From NCBI GenBank assembly GCA_000434635.1, contig HF988134.1:1-8452 (forward strand): a stretch of 8,452 nt of DNA. Reading direction: 5' to 3'. Below are positions 1 to 6,676 of the stretch, in pieces. Source of the DNA: Firmicutes bacterium CAG:110 (GTDB taxonomy: Bacteria; Bacillota; Clostridia; Oscillospirales; Oscillospiraceae). The position numbers and the translations under genes were made by a program. How positions within the stretch are numbered: position 1 is the stretch's first letter; each line of letters opens with the position of its first letter. The notes beneath the pieces were generated by a model. The model had not been told where the DNA came from and did no database searches. It saw only the letters and a list, made by a program, of their open reading frames with translations.

Positions 1-21
1 GGGATGGCGGGCCGCCATCCC
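1..21. other. GC-rich hairpin at the window edge
   Basis: Positions 1-10 are the exact reverse complement of 12-21, which folds into a 9-10 bp GC-rich stem with a 1-3 base loop. No T-run follows on the plus strand, and the minus-strand continuation lies outside the window. It could be a terminator for a neighbouring transcript or a second hairpin after the exporter operon. The function is uncertain because the element is cut by the window edge. Confidence 0.4.
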
Positions 22-50
22 CGTTGTACGTTGGCCGGAGCAAAGGTAAA

Positions 51-86
51 CCCGGACACAGAGCGGTCGTATCGCTCGTGCCCGGG
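51..86 (-). terminator. Probable intrinsic terminator of the ABC exporter operon
   Basis: Read on the minus strand, CCCGGGCACGAGCG pairs with CGCTC-U-GTG-UCCGGG across a 7-nt loop. This gives about 14 bp with one G-U pair and one bulged U. It is followed by TTTACCTTTG, a broken U-tract. It begins 28 bases after the stop codon of the second exporter gene, where the operon should end. The short U-tract makes it a moderate rather than ideal terminator. Confidence 0.6.
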
Positions 87-113
87 CTTATGTCTTTTTA
101 TCCGATTTGCCCG

Positions 114-2000
114 TCAGCTCTCCTGAAGCTGCTGCTTGCGGAACTGGAGGGTATAGAGCTGGTAGTAGCGCCCCTTCAGGTGGAGAAGCTCCTGATGGGT
201 GCCCTGCTCCATGATCTCGCCGTGGGACAGCAGGATAATGTTGTCCGCATGCTGGATGGTGCTCAGGCGATGGGCTACGATCAGCATGGTGCCGATGTTC
301 TTCATCTTCTCCAGAGAGTCCTGAATGAGTACCTCCGTCTCCGTGTCGATGTTGGCGGTGGCTTCGTCCAGGATCATGACGGAGGGCTTGTGCAGAATGG
401 TCCGGGCGAAGCTCAGCAGCTGCCGCTGACCCGCGGAGAAGTTGTTGCCCTGCTCCCGGACGGTCTCGTCCAGACCGCCATCCAGCTTCCTGATGAAGCC
501 GTCGGCGTTGACATACCGGCAGGCCTGCCAGACGTCTTCATCCGTCACGTTGTCGGAGCGCAGGACGATGTTGCTGCGGATGTCCCCCGCAAACAGGAAT
601 ACATCCTGAAGCATCTGTCCGAAGTGGCTGCGCAGAGAAGCGATCTTAATGTGCCGGATATCAATGCCATCGATCAGAATTTGCCCCTTCTGGATATCAT
701 AGTTCCGGCAGATCAGGCTCAGGATGGTGGACTTTCCGGAACCGGTAGCCCCAACAAAGGCCACGGTCTGCTTGGGATACACATGGAAGGAAACGCCCTT
801 CAGCACCCACTCGCCGGGATTATAGGCAAACCACACGTCCCTGAACTCGATCTCGCCCTTCATTTCCTTCAGCTCGATGGCGTCCGGCTCGTCCACCACC
901 TCGGGAACCATATCCAGAATGGTGAATATCTTCTCCGCCGCGGCGAAGGACTGCTCCAGCATATCAAACTGCTCGGCCAGCGCCTGAATGGGGTTGAAGA
1001 ACCGGGAGATATACATATAGAAAGCGACCACCGTCTCACTGGTAATGGTCTGGCCAAGGAAGGTCGTGTCCTTGATATAGCCCTTGCAGCCGATATAGAA
1101 GAGGAACAGGTTGGATGTGACAAACAGCATGTATACCATGGGCCGGAAGATGCCGAAGACGAACATCCGGTTCATCTTGGTCTTCTCAAGGCGCTTGCTG
1201 CGAGCCAGAAATTCGTCCATTTTCCGCTGCTCTTGGTTGAATATCTGGGTGACCTTCATACCGGATAGGTTTTCGGACAGGTAGGTGTTCACATCCGTCC
1301 GGGCGTTGTTGACCGTGCGGTGGACATGGCGGGAGAACTTCTGAAAGATGATGGTAAAGAGCACCAGGAACGGCACAAAACACAGCACCATCAGCGTCAG
1401 GGCGTAATTCAGGATCAGCATGGCCGCCAGCACACCGATGATCACCAGAGAGTTCTTCGCCAGCGTCACCAGAATATTGGTGAACAGGTAGCTGATGGAG
1501 TTGGGGTCGTTGGTGACTCTCGTCACCAGCTTGCCCACGGGGATCTGGTTCAGCTGGGCGTGGGACAGCTGCTCAATGTGGGTGAAGGTGTCCAGACGGA
1601 TCTGGGACAGAATTTTCTGGCCGGTCTTCTGCAGGATCATGGCCTGAAAATAGGTGCAGACCATGGACACCGCCAGAATGCCCGCGTACACGGCAACCAG
1701 CGAATAGAGCCGGGACAGCTCAAAGCTCTGCTTGATGGTACCCTGAATGTCTGCCACCAGCAGGGGGGACACCACATCATAGGCGATGGACACCAGCATA
1801 ATGAGGAACACCAGAACGAAATCCTTTTTATAGGGTCTGGCATAGCCCAGCAGTCTTTTGATGATCTCGCTGTCGGACATATGCCGTTCGCTGGTCTCCG
1901 CTTTGGTTTTTCGCTTCAGCACAGCATAGGCCGCAAGGAACAGGATCGTAAACACACCGATGACGGCGCAGACGATCAGAAGGGGAAGATACTCACGCAT
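114..2000 (-). CDS. ABC exporter subunit B (catalytic half of a heterodimeric ABC transporter)
   Basis: A 628-residue half-transporter with a membrane domain (about residues 57-345, six helices expected) followed by an ATPase domain (about 383-620). Visible motifs are Walker A GATGSGKST at 417-425, Q-loop Gln465, Walker B VMILDE with catalytic Glu546, and H-loop His577. The signature reads FSAGQ (521-525) instead of LSGGQ, as in TM288-type subunits of heterodimeric exporters. An extra hydrophobic helix (about residues 5-28) precedes the usual bundle, which helps explain a length above the usual 580-600. The ATG at 2000 is chosen because GGAGG (2009-2013) sits 8 nt upstream. It overlaps the end of the preceding gene by 8 nt (ATGCGTGA), indicating translational coupling. 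Longer readings starting inside the upstream gene lack support. It should sit in the cytoplasmic membrane and export an unknown, probably hydrophobic, substrate with its partner. The family is certain; the substrate is not. Confidence 0.95.
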   Translation of the reverse strand: MREYLPLLIVCAVIGVFTILFLAAYAVLKRKTKAETSERHMSDSEIIKRLLGYARPYKKDFVLVFLIMLVSIAYDVVSPLLVADIQGTIKQSFELSRLYSLVAVYAGILAVSMVCTYFQAMILQKTGQKILSQIRLDTFTHIEQLSHAQLNQIPVGKLVTRVTNDPNSISYLFTNILVTLAKNSLVIIGVLAAMLILNYALTLMVLCFVPFLVLFTIIFQKFSRHVHRTVNNARTDVNTYLSENLSGMKVTQIFNQEQRKMDEFLARSKRLEKTKMNRMFVFGIFRPMVYMLFVTSNLFLFYIGCKGYIKDTTFLGQTITSETVVAFYMYISRFFNPIQALAEQFDMLEQSFAAAEKIFTILDMVPEVVDEPDAIELKEMKGEIEFRDVWFAYNPGEWVLKGVSFHVYPKQTVAFVGATGSGKSTILSLICRNYDIQKGQILIDGIDIRHIKIASLRSHFGQMLQDVFLFAGDIRSNIVLRSDNVTDEDVWQACRYVNADGFIRKLDGGLDETVREQGNNFSAGQRQLLSFARTILHKPSVMILDEATANIDTETEVLIQDSLEKMKNIGTMLIVAHRLSTIQHADNIILLSHGEIMEQGTHQELLHLKGRYYQLYTLQFRKQQLQES

Positions 2001-3774
2001 TGACCGCACCTCCTTCTTCCTCCAGCCGCTGCAGATCCACCATTTTGCGGTAGGCGGGGTTTTCCGCGTACAGCTTGTCATGGGTGTCAAAGCCCGCAAG
2101 ACGGCCGTCCTCGATGAACAGGATCTTGTCCATCTGCTCGATGGTGGAAATACGGTGTGCAATGAGAATGGTGGTCTTCCCCGCCCGGGTGGCGCGCAGG
2201 TTGTCCAGAATAGCCTTTTCCGTTTTGGTATCCACGGCGGACACGGAATCGTCCAGAATCAGAATGGGCGCATCCTTCATCAGCGCCCGGGCGATGGAGA
2301 TACGCTGCTTCTGGCCGCCGGAGACGGTAACGCCCCGTTCGCCCAGTACCGTCTGATAGCCCATCTGGAATTCGGAGATATTGCCGTCAATATCCGCCAG
2401 CTTGGCTGCCCGGCGGATCTCCTCAGAGACGGTTTCGGACTTGCCGAAGGCGATGTTGTTCTCAATGGTGTCCGAGAACAGGAAGTTGTCCTGAGGCACA
2501 TAGGCGCAGGCGTCACGGACGGAGCGGATGGAGAGGTCGTTCACATCCCTGCCGTCCAGGAACAGCTGCCCGTCGTTTACATTGTAAGTGCGCAGGATCA
2601 GGTCTACCAGAGTGGTCTTGCCGGAGCCGGTCTTGCCCACCAGACCGATGCTCTCGCCGGGGCGGATGGTAAAGGACACATGCTCCAACGCGGGGATATC
2701 CCCGTCGGGGTAGGTAAAGCTGAGGTCGCGGAATTCGATCTCGCCCCTGGGGTCCGTCAGCTCCTGAACGCCGGGGCGGTCAAAAACGTTTTTGGGCGCG
2801 TCCAGCAGCTCACTGATCCGCTTCAGGGATGCCTTGCCCCGAGAGGTCATGTCGATCAGATCGGCCACAGCCATAATGGGCCAGACCACGGCGTTGAAAT
2901 AGCCGATGAACTCCATAAGCTGACCGGCGTTGAACTGACCCTTGTAGACCAGATAGCCGCCGTAGCCCAGAATCACGCAGATGACGCTCTCCACGAAGGT
3001 GGTCACCAGAATCCGCATCAGTACGGAGGTTTTTGTAAAAGCGATGTTGGAGTCCTCGCTGTCCCGGTTCAGCTTTTCAAAGGCCATCAGCTCCTTGGCC
3101 TCCTTCACAAAGGCCTTGATGACGGCAATTCCGGAAAAGCTCTCCTGAGCGAAGTCGGACAGATCGGAGAAGCACTTCTGCCGGTAGTCCCACTTCCGGG
3201 TCATGTTCTTGCCCACCACTGCGGCGCTGGCGAACAGCAGCCCCATGGGGATCAGGGACAGGACGGTGAGCAGGTGATCCATGCGCCACATTCTGGTAAT
3301 GGCCAGAGAACACAGAATGATGGGGTCAAAGAACTGCATGAAGCCCCAGCCGTAGCATTCCTGAACAGTGTCCAGATCGTTGGTAAACAGGCTCATCAGA
3401 TTGCCCACCTTGTTCACCTGATAATACTCCCGGCTCAGGTCTTCTGCGTGGCGGAACATCTTATCCCGCAGGTCCGTCTCCACCTTAGTAGCCGCGCCGA
3501 AGATCGTTACCCGCCACAGGAAACGGCCGAAGACGATGGCAAGGATGATGCCGACCATGGGCATGCAGATCCTGTCCAGCAGGAACGCCATATCAAAGGG
3601 CACCTGTACGCCGTTTTCCACAATGTATCCTTGATTCAGTCCATTGATGACCAACTGATAAATTTCAGGCACCTTCAGCTGCAAGTAGTCCACGGTAAAC
3701 AACGCCAGCAGCCCCGTTAGCAGAGCCAGCGCGTACTTGCGGTAATAGACGTTGATATGCTTGCCGAAAATCAA
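1993..3774 (-). CDS. ABC exporter subunit A (degenerate-site half of a heterodimeric ABC transporter)
   Basis: A 593-residue half-transporter: membrane helices from about residues 13-310, then an ATPase domain (about 345-585). Motifs are Walker A GKTGSGKTT at 380-388, Q-loop Gln428, a canonical VSGGQ signature (484-488), Walker B ILILDD with Asp509 where catalytic Glu is expected, and H-loop His540. Asp at this position marks the non-hydrolysing subunit of heterodimeric exporters such as TM287 and LmrC. The start is TTG at 3774: an in-frame TAA lies just upstream, no ATG or GTG occurs between it and residue 14, and AAGGA (3781-3785) is 6 nt before it. The gene is first in the operon and its TGA overlaps the start of subunit B. 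It pairs with subunit B in the membrane. Homologues export drugs or lipid-like compounds, but the substrate here is unknown and no regulator gene is visible. Confidence 0.95.
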   Translation of the reverse strand: MIFGKHINVYYRKYALALLTGLLALFTVDYLQLKVPEIYQLVINGLNQGYIVENGVQVPFDMAFLLDRICMPMVGIILAIVFGRFLWRVTIFGAATKVETDLRDKMFRHAEDLSREYYQVNKVGNLMSLFTNDLDTVQECYGWGFMQFFDPIILCSLAITRMWRMDHLLTVLSLIPMGLLFASAAVVGKNMTRKWDYRQKCFSDLSDFAQESFSGIAVIKAFVKEAKELMAFEKLNRDSEDSNIAFTKTSVLMRILVTTFVESVICVILGYGGYLVYKGQFNAGQLMEFIGYFNAVVWPIMAVADLIDMTSRGKASLKRISELLDAPKNVFDRPGVQELTDPRGEIEFRDLSFTYPDGDIPALEHVSFTIRPGESIGLVGKTGSGKTTLVDLILRTYNVNDGQLFLDGRDVNDLSIRSVRDACAYVPQDNFLFSDTIENNIAFGKSETVSEEIRRAAKLADIDGNISEFQMGYQTVLGERGVTVSGGQKQRISIARALMKDAPILILDDSVSAVDTKTEKAILDNLRATRAGKTTILIAHRISTIEQMDKILFIEDGRLAGFDTHDKLYAENPAYRKMVDLQRLEEEGGAVNA

Positions 3775-3780
3775 GAAAAT

Positions 3781-3790
3781 TCCTTCTCCT
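3781..3790 (-). promoter_or_regulatory. Ribosome binding site that decides the TTG start
   Basis: Read on the minus strand, the sequence is AGGAGAAGGA followed by ATTTTC and TTG. The AAGGA core is 6 nt from the TTG and the GGAG core is 11 nt away. With the in-frame TAA in the hairpin just upstream, this leaves the TTG at 3774 as the only standard start for exporter subunit A. The site lies directly 3' of the long hairpin at 3796-3865, so folding of that hairpin could affect its accessibility. Confidence 0.7.
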
Positions 3791-3795
3791 CTCTC

Positions 3796-3865
3796 TTAGG
3801 GTCTATCTGAAAACCGGAAAAGACCCGCTGTTTGGGCGTGTTAACGGTTTTCAGATAGACCCTAA
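3796..3865. repeat. Perfect 21-bp inverted repeat, possible MITE or IS-derived hairpin
   Basis: Positions 3796-3816 are the exact reverse complement of 3845-3865, separated by a 28-nt loop. The core arm is GGGTCTATCTGAAAACCG (3799-3816), flanked on both sides by TA, which would fit a 64-bp element with a TA target duplication. Neither strand has a U-tract after the stem, so it is not a typical intrinsic terminator. It lies in the predicted 5' leader of the exporter operon, 5 bases upstream of the ribosome binding site. The pairing is directly seen; the mobile-element origin is inference. Confidence 0.75.
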
Positions 3866-3879
3866 TAAAAGCTCCAATG

Positions 3880-3940
3880 AAACCGGTCGATTTTCCCCGG
3901 TTTCTCTTGCCGCTTCCCTTACGCACGTTCCGGGAGCGGC
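3880..3940 (-). other. Two further leader hairpins upstream of the exporter operon
   Basis: On the minus strand the predicted leader transcript first contains GCCGCTCCC paired with GGGAAGCGGC (3909-3940, 9 bp with one bulged A). It then contains AAACCGG paired with CCGGTTT (3880-3903, 7 bp, 10-nt loop). With the 21-bp inverted repeat next to them, the leader of about 175 nt has three consecutive stems. The AAACCGG strand could also pair with CCGGTTT in the last stem, which allows alternative folding. No known riboswitch class is recognised. Confidence 0.4.
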
Positions 3941-3955
3941 GGACAGGCTCTTGTT

Positions 3956-3984
3956 ATTGTAGCACAAGCATTCGTTTTATGCAA
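3956..3984 (-). promoter_or_regulatory. Sigma-A promoter of the ABC exporter operon
   Basis: On the minus strand a -35 box TTGCAT (3979-3984) and a -10 box TACAAT (3956-3961) are separated by exactly 17 bp. Each box differs from consensus at one position. Transcription would begin near 3949, giving a 5' leader of about 175 nt before the TTG at 3774. No other gene start lies downstream on this strand before the exporter operon. Confidence 0.7.
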
Positions 3985-4016
3985 GGAAAAGTTAGAAGGC
4001 TTTACGCAGCAATCTT

Positions 4017-4063
4017 ATACTATTTCCTGATTAAAATCAAAGATTTTAATCAGGAAATAGTAT
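4017..4063. repeat. Perfect 22-bp AT-rich palindrome with a 3-nt loop
   Basis: Positions 4017-4038 are the exact reverse complement of 4042-4063, with AAA (4039-4041) between them. The arm begins ATACTATTTCCTGATTAAAA and is much richer in A and T than the neighbouring genes. It lies 32 bp upstream of the exporter -35 box and 96 bp beyond the tRNA terminator. It could be a repeated extragenic palindrome, a MITE remnant, a bidirectional transcription barrier or a large operator. Neither strand has a strong immediate U-tract. Confidence 0.8.
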
Positions 4064-4159
4064 TACACACATTTGGATTTTTCCAGTAAGGTCTCGTCTG
4101 CAAATGCCATTCCGCCTTGCTACCCTCAAACTCTTCGGGCAGAGCCTATCGGGCAATAA
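4064..4159. other. Intergenic stretch with no supported gene
   Basis: This lies between the AT-rich palindrome and the tRNA terminator. I see no ribosome binding site with a credible reading frame on either strand. One minus-strand frame is open from a TAG at 4148 to a TGA at 4050 and looks protein-like, but it has no usable start codon. The rest of the 423-base gap between the exporter and the tRNA is covered by the palindromes, promoter and leader entries. Confidence 0.5.
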
Positions 4160-4198
4160 AAAAATTGCTCCGAAGCATAACGCATCGAAGCAATTTTT
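4160..4198 (-). terminator. Intrinsic terminator of the tRNA-Leu gene
   Basis: On the minus strand AAAAATTGCTTCG pairs with CGGAGCAATTTTT across a 13-nt loop, giving 13 bp with one G-U wobble. The stem runs into a T7 tract. The wobble becomes a C-A mismatch on the plus strand, so the hairpin is better formed in the tRNA direction. Its first base is the final A of the encoded CCA end, leaving no spacer between tRNA and terminator. Confidence 0.85.
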
Positions 4199-4285
4199 GG
4201 TGCCGGTGGCGGGAATCGAACCCGCACGGGGGATTAGCCCAAAGGATTTTGAGTCCTCCTCGTCTACCAGTTCCAACACACCGGC
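4198..4285 (-). tRNA. tRNA-Leu, anticodon CAA
   Basis: The minus strand folds as a class II tRNA of 85 nt plus an encoded CCA (4198-4200). The acceptor stem is GCCGGTG/CACCGGC with discriminator A (4201). The anticodon stem is GAGGA/TCCTT around loop CTCAAAA, placing anticodon CAA at 4251-4249, which reads UUG leucine codons. The T-arm is GCGGG-TTCGATT-CCCGC, and the long variable arm with a GGG/CCC stem is typical of leucine tRNAs. It has its own upstream promoter and an abutting terminator, so it appears to be a single-gene transcription unit. Confidence 0.96.
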
Positions 4286-4297
4286 AGGTGCCTTTAT

Positions 4298-4326
4298 AGT
4301 ATAGTACAGATTCAGGGAAAATGCAA
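4298..4326 (-). promoter_or_regulatory. Sigma-A promoter of tRNA-Leu
   Basis: On the minus strand a -35 box TTGCAT (4321-4326) and a -10 box TATACT (4298-4303) are separated by 17 bp. Transcription would start around 4291, about 6 nt before the mature tRNA 5' end. The -35 box TTGCAT is the same hexamer used by the exporter operon promoter. Confidence 0.75.
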
Positions 4327-4342
4327 GAAAAAGTTTTCATCT

Positions 4343-4380
4343 CCGCCCGGGAAGACATGCTCGTACGTCTCCCCGGGCGG
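4343..4380 (-). terminator. Probable terminator of the alpha-galactosidase gene
   Basis: On the minus strand CCGCCCGGGGAGAC pairs with GTCTTCCCGGGCGG across a 10-nt loop, giving a very stable 14-bp stem with one G-U pair. It starts 12 bases after the stop codon of the alpha-galactosidase gene. The T-run (CTTTTT) follows only about 9 nt later, so termination could be imperfect. Any readthrough would run into the tRNA-Leu gene. Confidence 0.65.
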
Positions 4381-4392
4381 GTTGTAAGGACT

Positions 4393-6648
4393 TTATTCGC
4401 CGCCGATTTCTTCGATTAAATACACGTCGGAGCCGAAATCTCCCTGTGTGCGCTGTTCAGGGGCGTAGCCGGTGCCGCGGAACAATGGGGAAAGCATAAT
4501 GCCCGCTGCCAGCGCCGCGCCGGAGGCTGTCAGCGTTTCCGGTTTTCCCGGCAGTGTAATGTGCCGGTCGGCAATCCGCAGAAGCGCGCCGTTGGGATTT
4601 ACGTTGACCGGGGCGACATGCTTGAGCAGATTCCCGAACTGCCCCACCCGGATGGCCTGCGCAAGGGACGTGACCCGGTAGTCCGTCTCCGGTTTCAGGC
4701 CCTTCACGCGAAGCCGCTCGTAGCCCGGAGCGGCATTCACCAGCCGGTGGAACACCCCCACCAGCGTCACCTTTCCGTCCGACACCTGCCAGCCCAGCTC
4801 CGTGCGGCGGAATGTGCCGAATTGAAAGACTTCGCGGTAGCGCTTATAGAACGCGATCTGCCCCTGAATTTCTTTGATCTCCACGGGAAGCAGCGTCCTC
4901 AAATCCAACTCGTAGCCAAGGCATCCAAAAAATGCCACATTCCCCCGGGTGTTCAGGGGCGTATTTCGCAGCGTCTGGGCATGGGGCGCGGCAGAGACGT
5001 GTGCGCCCACCGTGGACTGGGGATAAAGATAGGAAATGCCGTTCTGAATGGTCAGGCGCTCAATGGGGTCCGTATTATCAGACGCCCAGATCTGGGGGGA
5101 AAAGCAGAGCATTCCCAAGTCAAACCGGTTGCCGCCGGAGGAGCAGCTTTCCAGCAGAATGTCCGGCCGGGGCGCGAAAATCCGGCGAAGCACATCGTAC
5201 AAGCCAAGAACGAAATCATGGGCCTTCGCCCCCAGCGCCACGGAATGGCGGTTCATGTCCCACTTGACGTAGGAAATGCCGGCGCTGTCCAGAATCCAGG
5301 AGACATTCTCCACGATATAATCCCGCACCTCCGGCTTGGTCAAGTCCAGCAGCAGCTGATTGCGCCCCAGCACCGGCTGGAAGCCGTCCGTCAGCGCCCA
5401 GTCCGGATGCGCGCGGTAGAGGTCGGAGTCGGGATTTACGGATTCCGGCTCGAACCAGAGTCCGAAGGAAAGCCCCTTGTCCTTGAGGTGCCGGGACAGC
5501 CCTTCCAGCCCCTCGGGAAGCTTCTTCCGGTTCACGGTGTAATCTCCCAGTCCGGCGCGGTCATTGTCCCGCCCCGCGAACCAACCGTCGTCCAGTACGA
5601 ACAGTTCACAGCCCAGCGCCTTCGCCCGGTTGGCCAGACTCAGCAGACGGTGCTGGCTGAAATCAAAGGTGCAGCCCTCCCAGCTGTTGTACAGCACCGG
5701 CCGGGGACGGCCGCGCCAATGGGGCGGGATGATATGGTCGGTGACGAAGGCGTGCATATTGGCAGACAGCCCGCCGAAGCCCTTACCTGAGTGGCACAGC
5801 ACCGCTTCCGGGGTCTCAAAGCATTCCCCCGGCGGCAGCTCCCGGGAAAAATTGCTGTCATTGATGCCCTGCATCACCCGGGTCAGCCCCTGAAGGGACT
5901 GCTGGGCGGCGGCGTAATGGTTGCCGGAATAGATCAGATTGAAGCCGTAGACGGTTCCCGCGTCTTCGGTCGCGCCCGGCTCATAGAGAAGAAAGCCGGG
6001 ATTGTGGCGGTTGGAGGAAGAACCGGTGAGGCTTTCGTTGACCACCTTCGACGCGCCCACGGGGGTGTCGCACCGGCGCATTTCCGCGATCCAGCCGCCG
6101 TTGAAGGTCGCCATGGTATAGCTTCCGGGCAAATCCAGGCAGAAGCTCATGAGCTTATTCAGCCGAAGGGGCTTATCACCGGTGTTCGTCAGCACCGTCC
6201 GGCGGACGATTGCCGTGGGAAAGGCCGTGTAGAACAGGGTCAGCTCCCCGCCGGGCTGGCTCAGGGTGATCTCCAGCGTTTCCCGTGCGTCGTGCGCCTG
6301 AGGAAGACCGCAGGCCATGGAAACGCCGCCCTCATGGATTTTATAGCCGGTGTAGCGGAAATCCGCTGGCTCCCCCGCCAGCTCCAGCGGCGATTCCCGA
6401 TAGTCTCCCCGCCCGCTTCCGCTCCATTCCAGCGGCAGGACGTCCGGGCAGCTGGCGGTATCCTTTGCATCAAGGAGAATGCTGGCACCCCAGCCCAGAC
6501 CGGGGCGGCAGCTGAGAGCGCCCGCGTCCCGGGTCTTCACCGGCGCGCCGAAATGCAGATGCTCCGCAAGGCCGTAAGCATTGATTTTGAACAGGTAGGA
6601 ACAGGTTTCCGTCCGGATGTGGAATACGCCGTTTTCCTCGGTAATCAT
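4393..6648 (-). CDS. GH36 alpha-galactosidase
   Basis: A 751-residue enzyme expected to release terminal alpha-galactose from melibiose, raffinose or stachyose. It matches the usual length of bacterial family GH36 group I enzymes. An N-terminal beta-sandwich region is followed by a catalytic barrel with NSWEG (321-325), VLDDGWF (351-357), GLWFEPE (396-402), VKWDMNR with the likely nucleophile Asp464, SCSSGGNRFD (501-510) and SDNTD with likely acid/base Asp524. No signal peptide is present, so it should be cytoplasmic. The ATG at 6648 is preferred over in-frame upstream ATGs because a good promoter (6677-6705) overlaps those, while AAAGGCGGG lies 7 nt before this one. The gene is divergent from the GH13 glucosidase, suggesting joint use of oligosaccharides containing galactose and glucose. 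Confidence in family is high. The preferred oligosaccharide is not determined. Confidence 0.95.
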   Translation of the reverse strand: MITEENGVFHIRTETCSYLFKINAYGLAEHLHFGAPVKTRDAGALSCRPGLGWGASILLDAKDTASCPDVLPLEWSGSGRGDYRESPLELAGEPADFRYTGYKIHEGGVSMACGLPQAHDARETLEITLSQPGGELTLFYTAFPTAIVRRTVLTNTGDKPLRLNKLMSFCLDLPGSYTMATFNGGWIAEMRRCDTPVGASKVVNESLTGSSSNRHNPGFLLYEPGATEDAGTVYGFNLIYSGNHYAAAQQSLQGLTRVMQGINDSNFSRELPPGECFETPEAVLCHSGKGFGGLSANMHAFVTDHIIPPHWRGRPRPVLYNSWEGCTFDFSQHRLLSLANRAKALGCELFVLDDGWFAGRDNDRAGLGDYTVNRKKLPEGLEGLSRHLKDKGLSFGLWFEPESVNPDSDLYRAHPDWALTDGFQPVLGRNQLLLDLTKPEVRDYIVENVSWILDSAGISYVKWDMNRHSVALGAKAHDFVLGLYDVLRRIFAPRPDILLESCSSGGNRFDLGMLCFSPQIWASDNTDPIERLTIQNGISYLYPQSTVGAHVSAAPHAQTLRNTPLNTRGNVAFFGCLGYELDLRTLLPVEIKEIQGQIAFYKRYREVFQFGTFRRTELGWQVSDGKVTLVGVFHRLVNAAPGYERLRVKGLKPETDYRVTSLAQAIRVGQFGNLLKHVAPVNVNPNGALLRIADRHITLPGKPETLTASGAALAAGIMLSPLFRGTGYAPEQRTQGDFGSDVYLIEEIGGE

Positions 6649-6676
6649 GGTCAGACCCGCCTTTCGTTTTTCTTCC

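Noticed and set aside
24..1268. Long plus-strand open frame opposite exporter subunit B
   Set aside because: It is antisense to a gene with all ABC motifs, has no ribosome binding site and shows no recognisable domain. Long antisense frames are expected from third-position GC bias.
1320..2003. Plus-strand open frame opposite the start of subunit B
   Set aside because: Composition rich in His, Gln and Asp with no motif is typical of a shadow frame.
1960..3720. 586-codon plus-strand open frame opposite exporter subunit A
   Set aside because: Despite its length it has no domain, no Shine-Dalgarno site and lies wholly over a certain ABC gene.
3796..4063. CRISPR array or integration site next to the tRNA
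   Set aside because: The repeats are two different palindromes, not a regular direct-repeat series. No copy of the tRNA 3' end, integrase or cas gene is in the window.
3877..4089. 70-codon plus-strand frame in the exporter leader and promoter region
   Set aside because: It crosses the exporter promoter and the AT-rich palindrome, lacks a ribosome binding site and has no recognisable features.
4104..4304. Plus-strand frames containing VAGIEPARG
   Set aside because: This peptide is the well-known spurious translation of the antisense strand of a tRNA gene. It covers tRNA-Leu.
4046..4358. Minus-strand frames running through tRNA-Leu
   Set aside because: They translate the tRNA and its promoter and terminator, so they are not credible coding regions.
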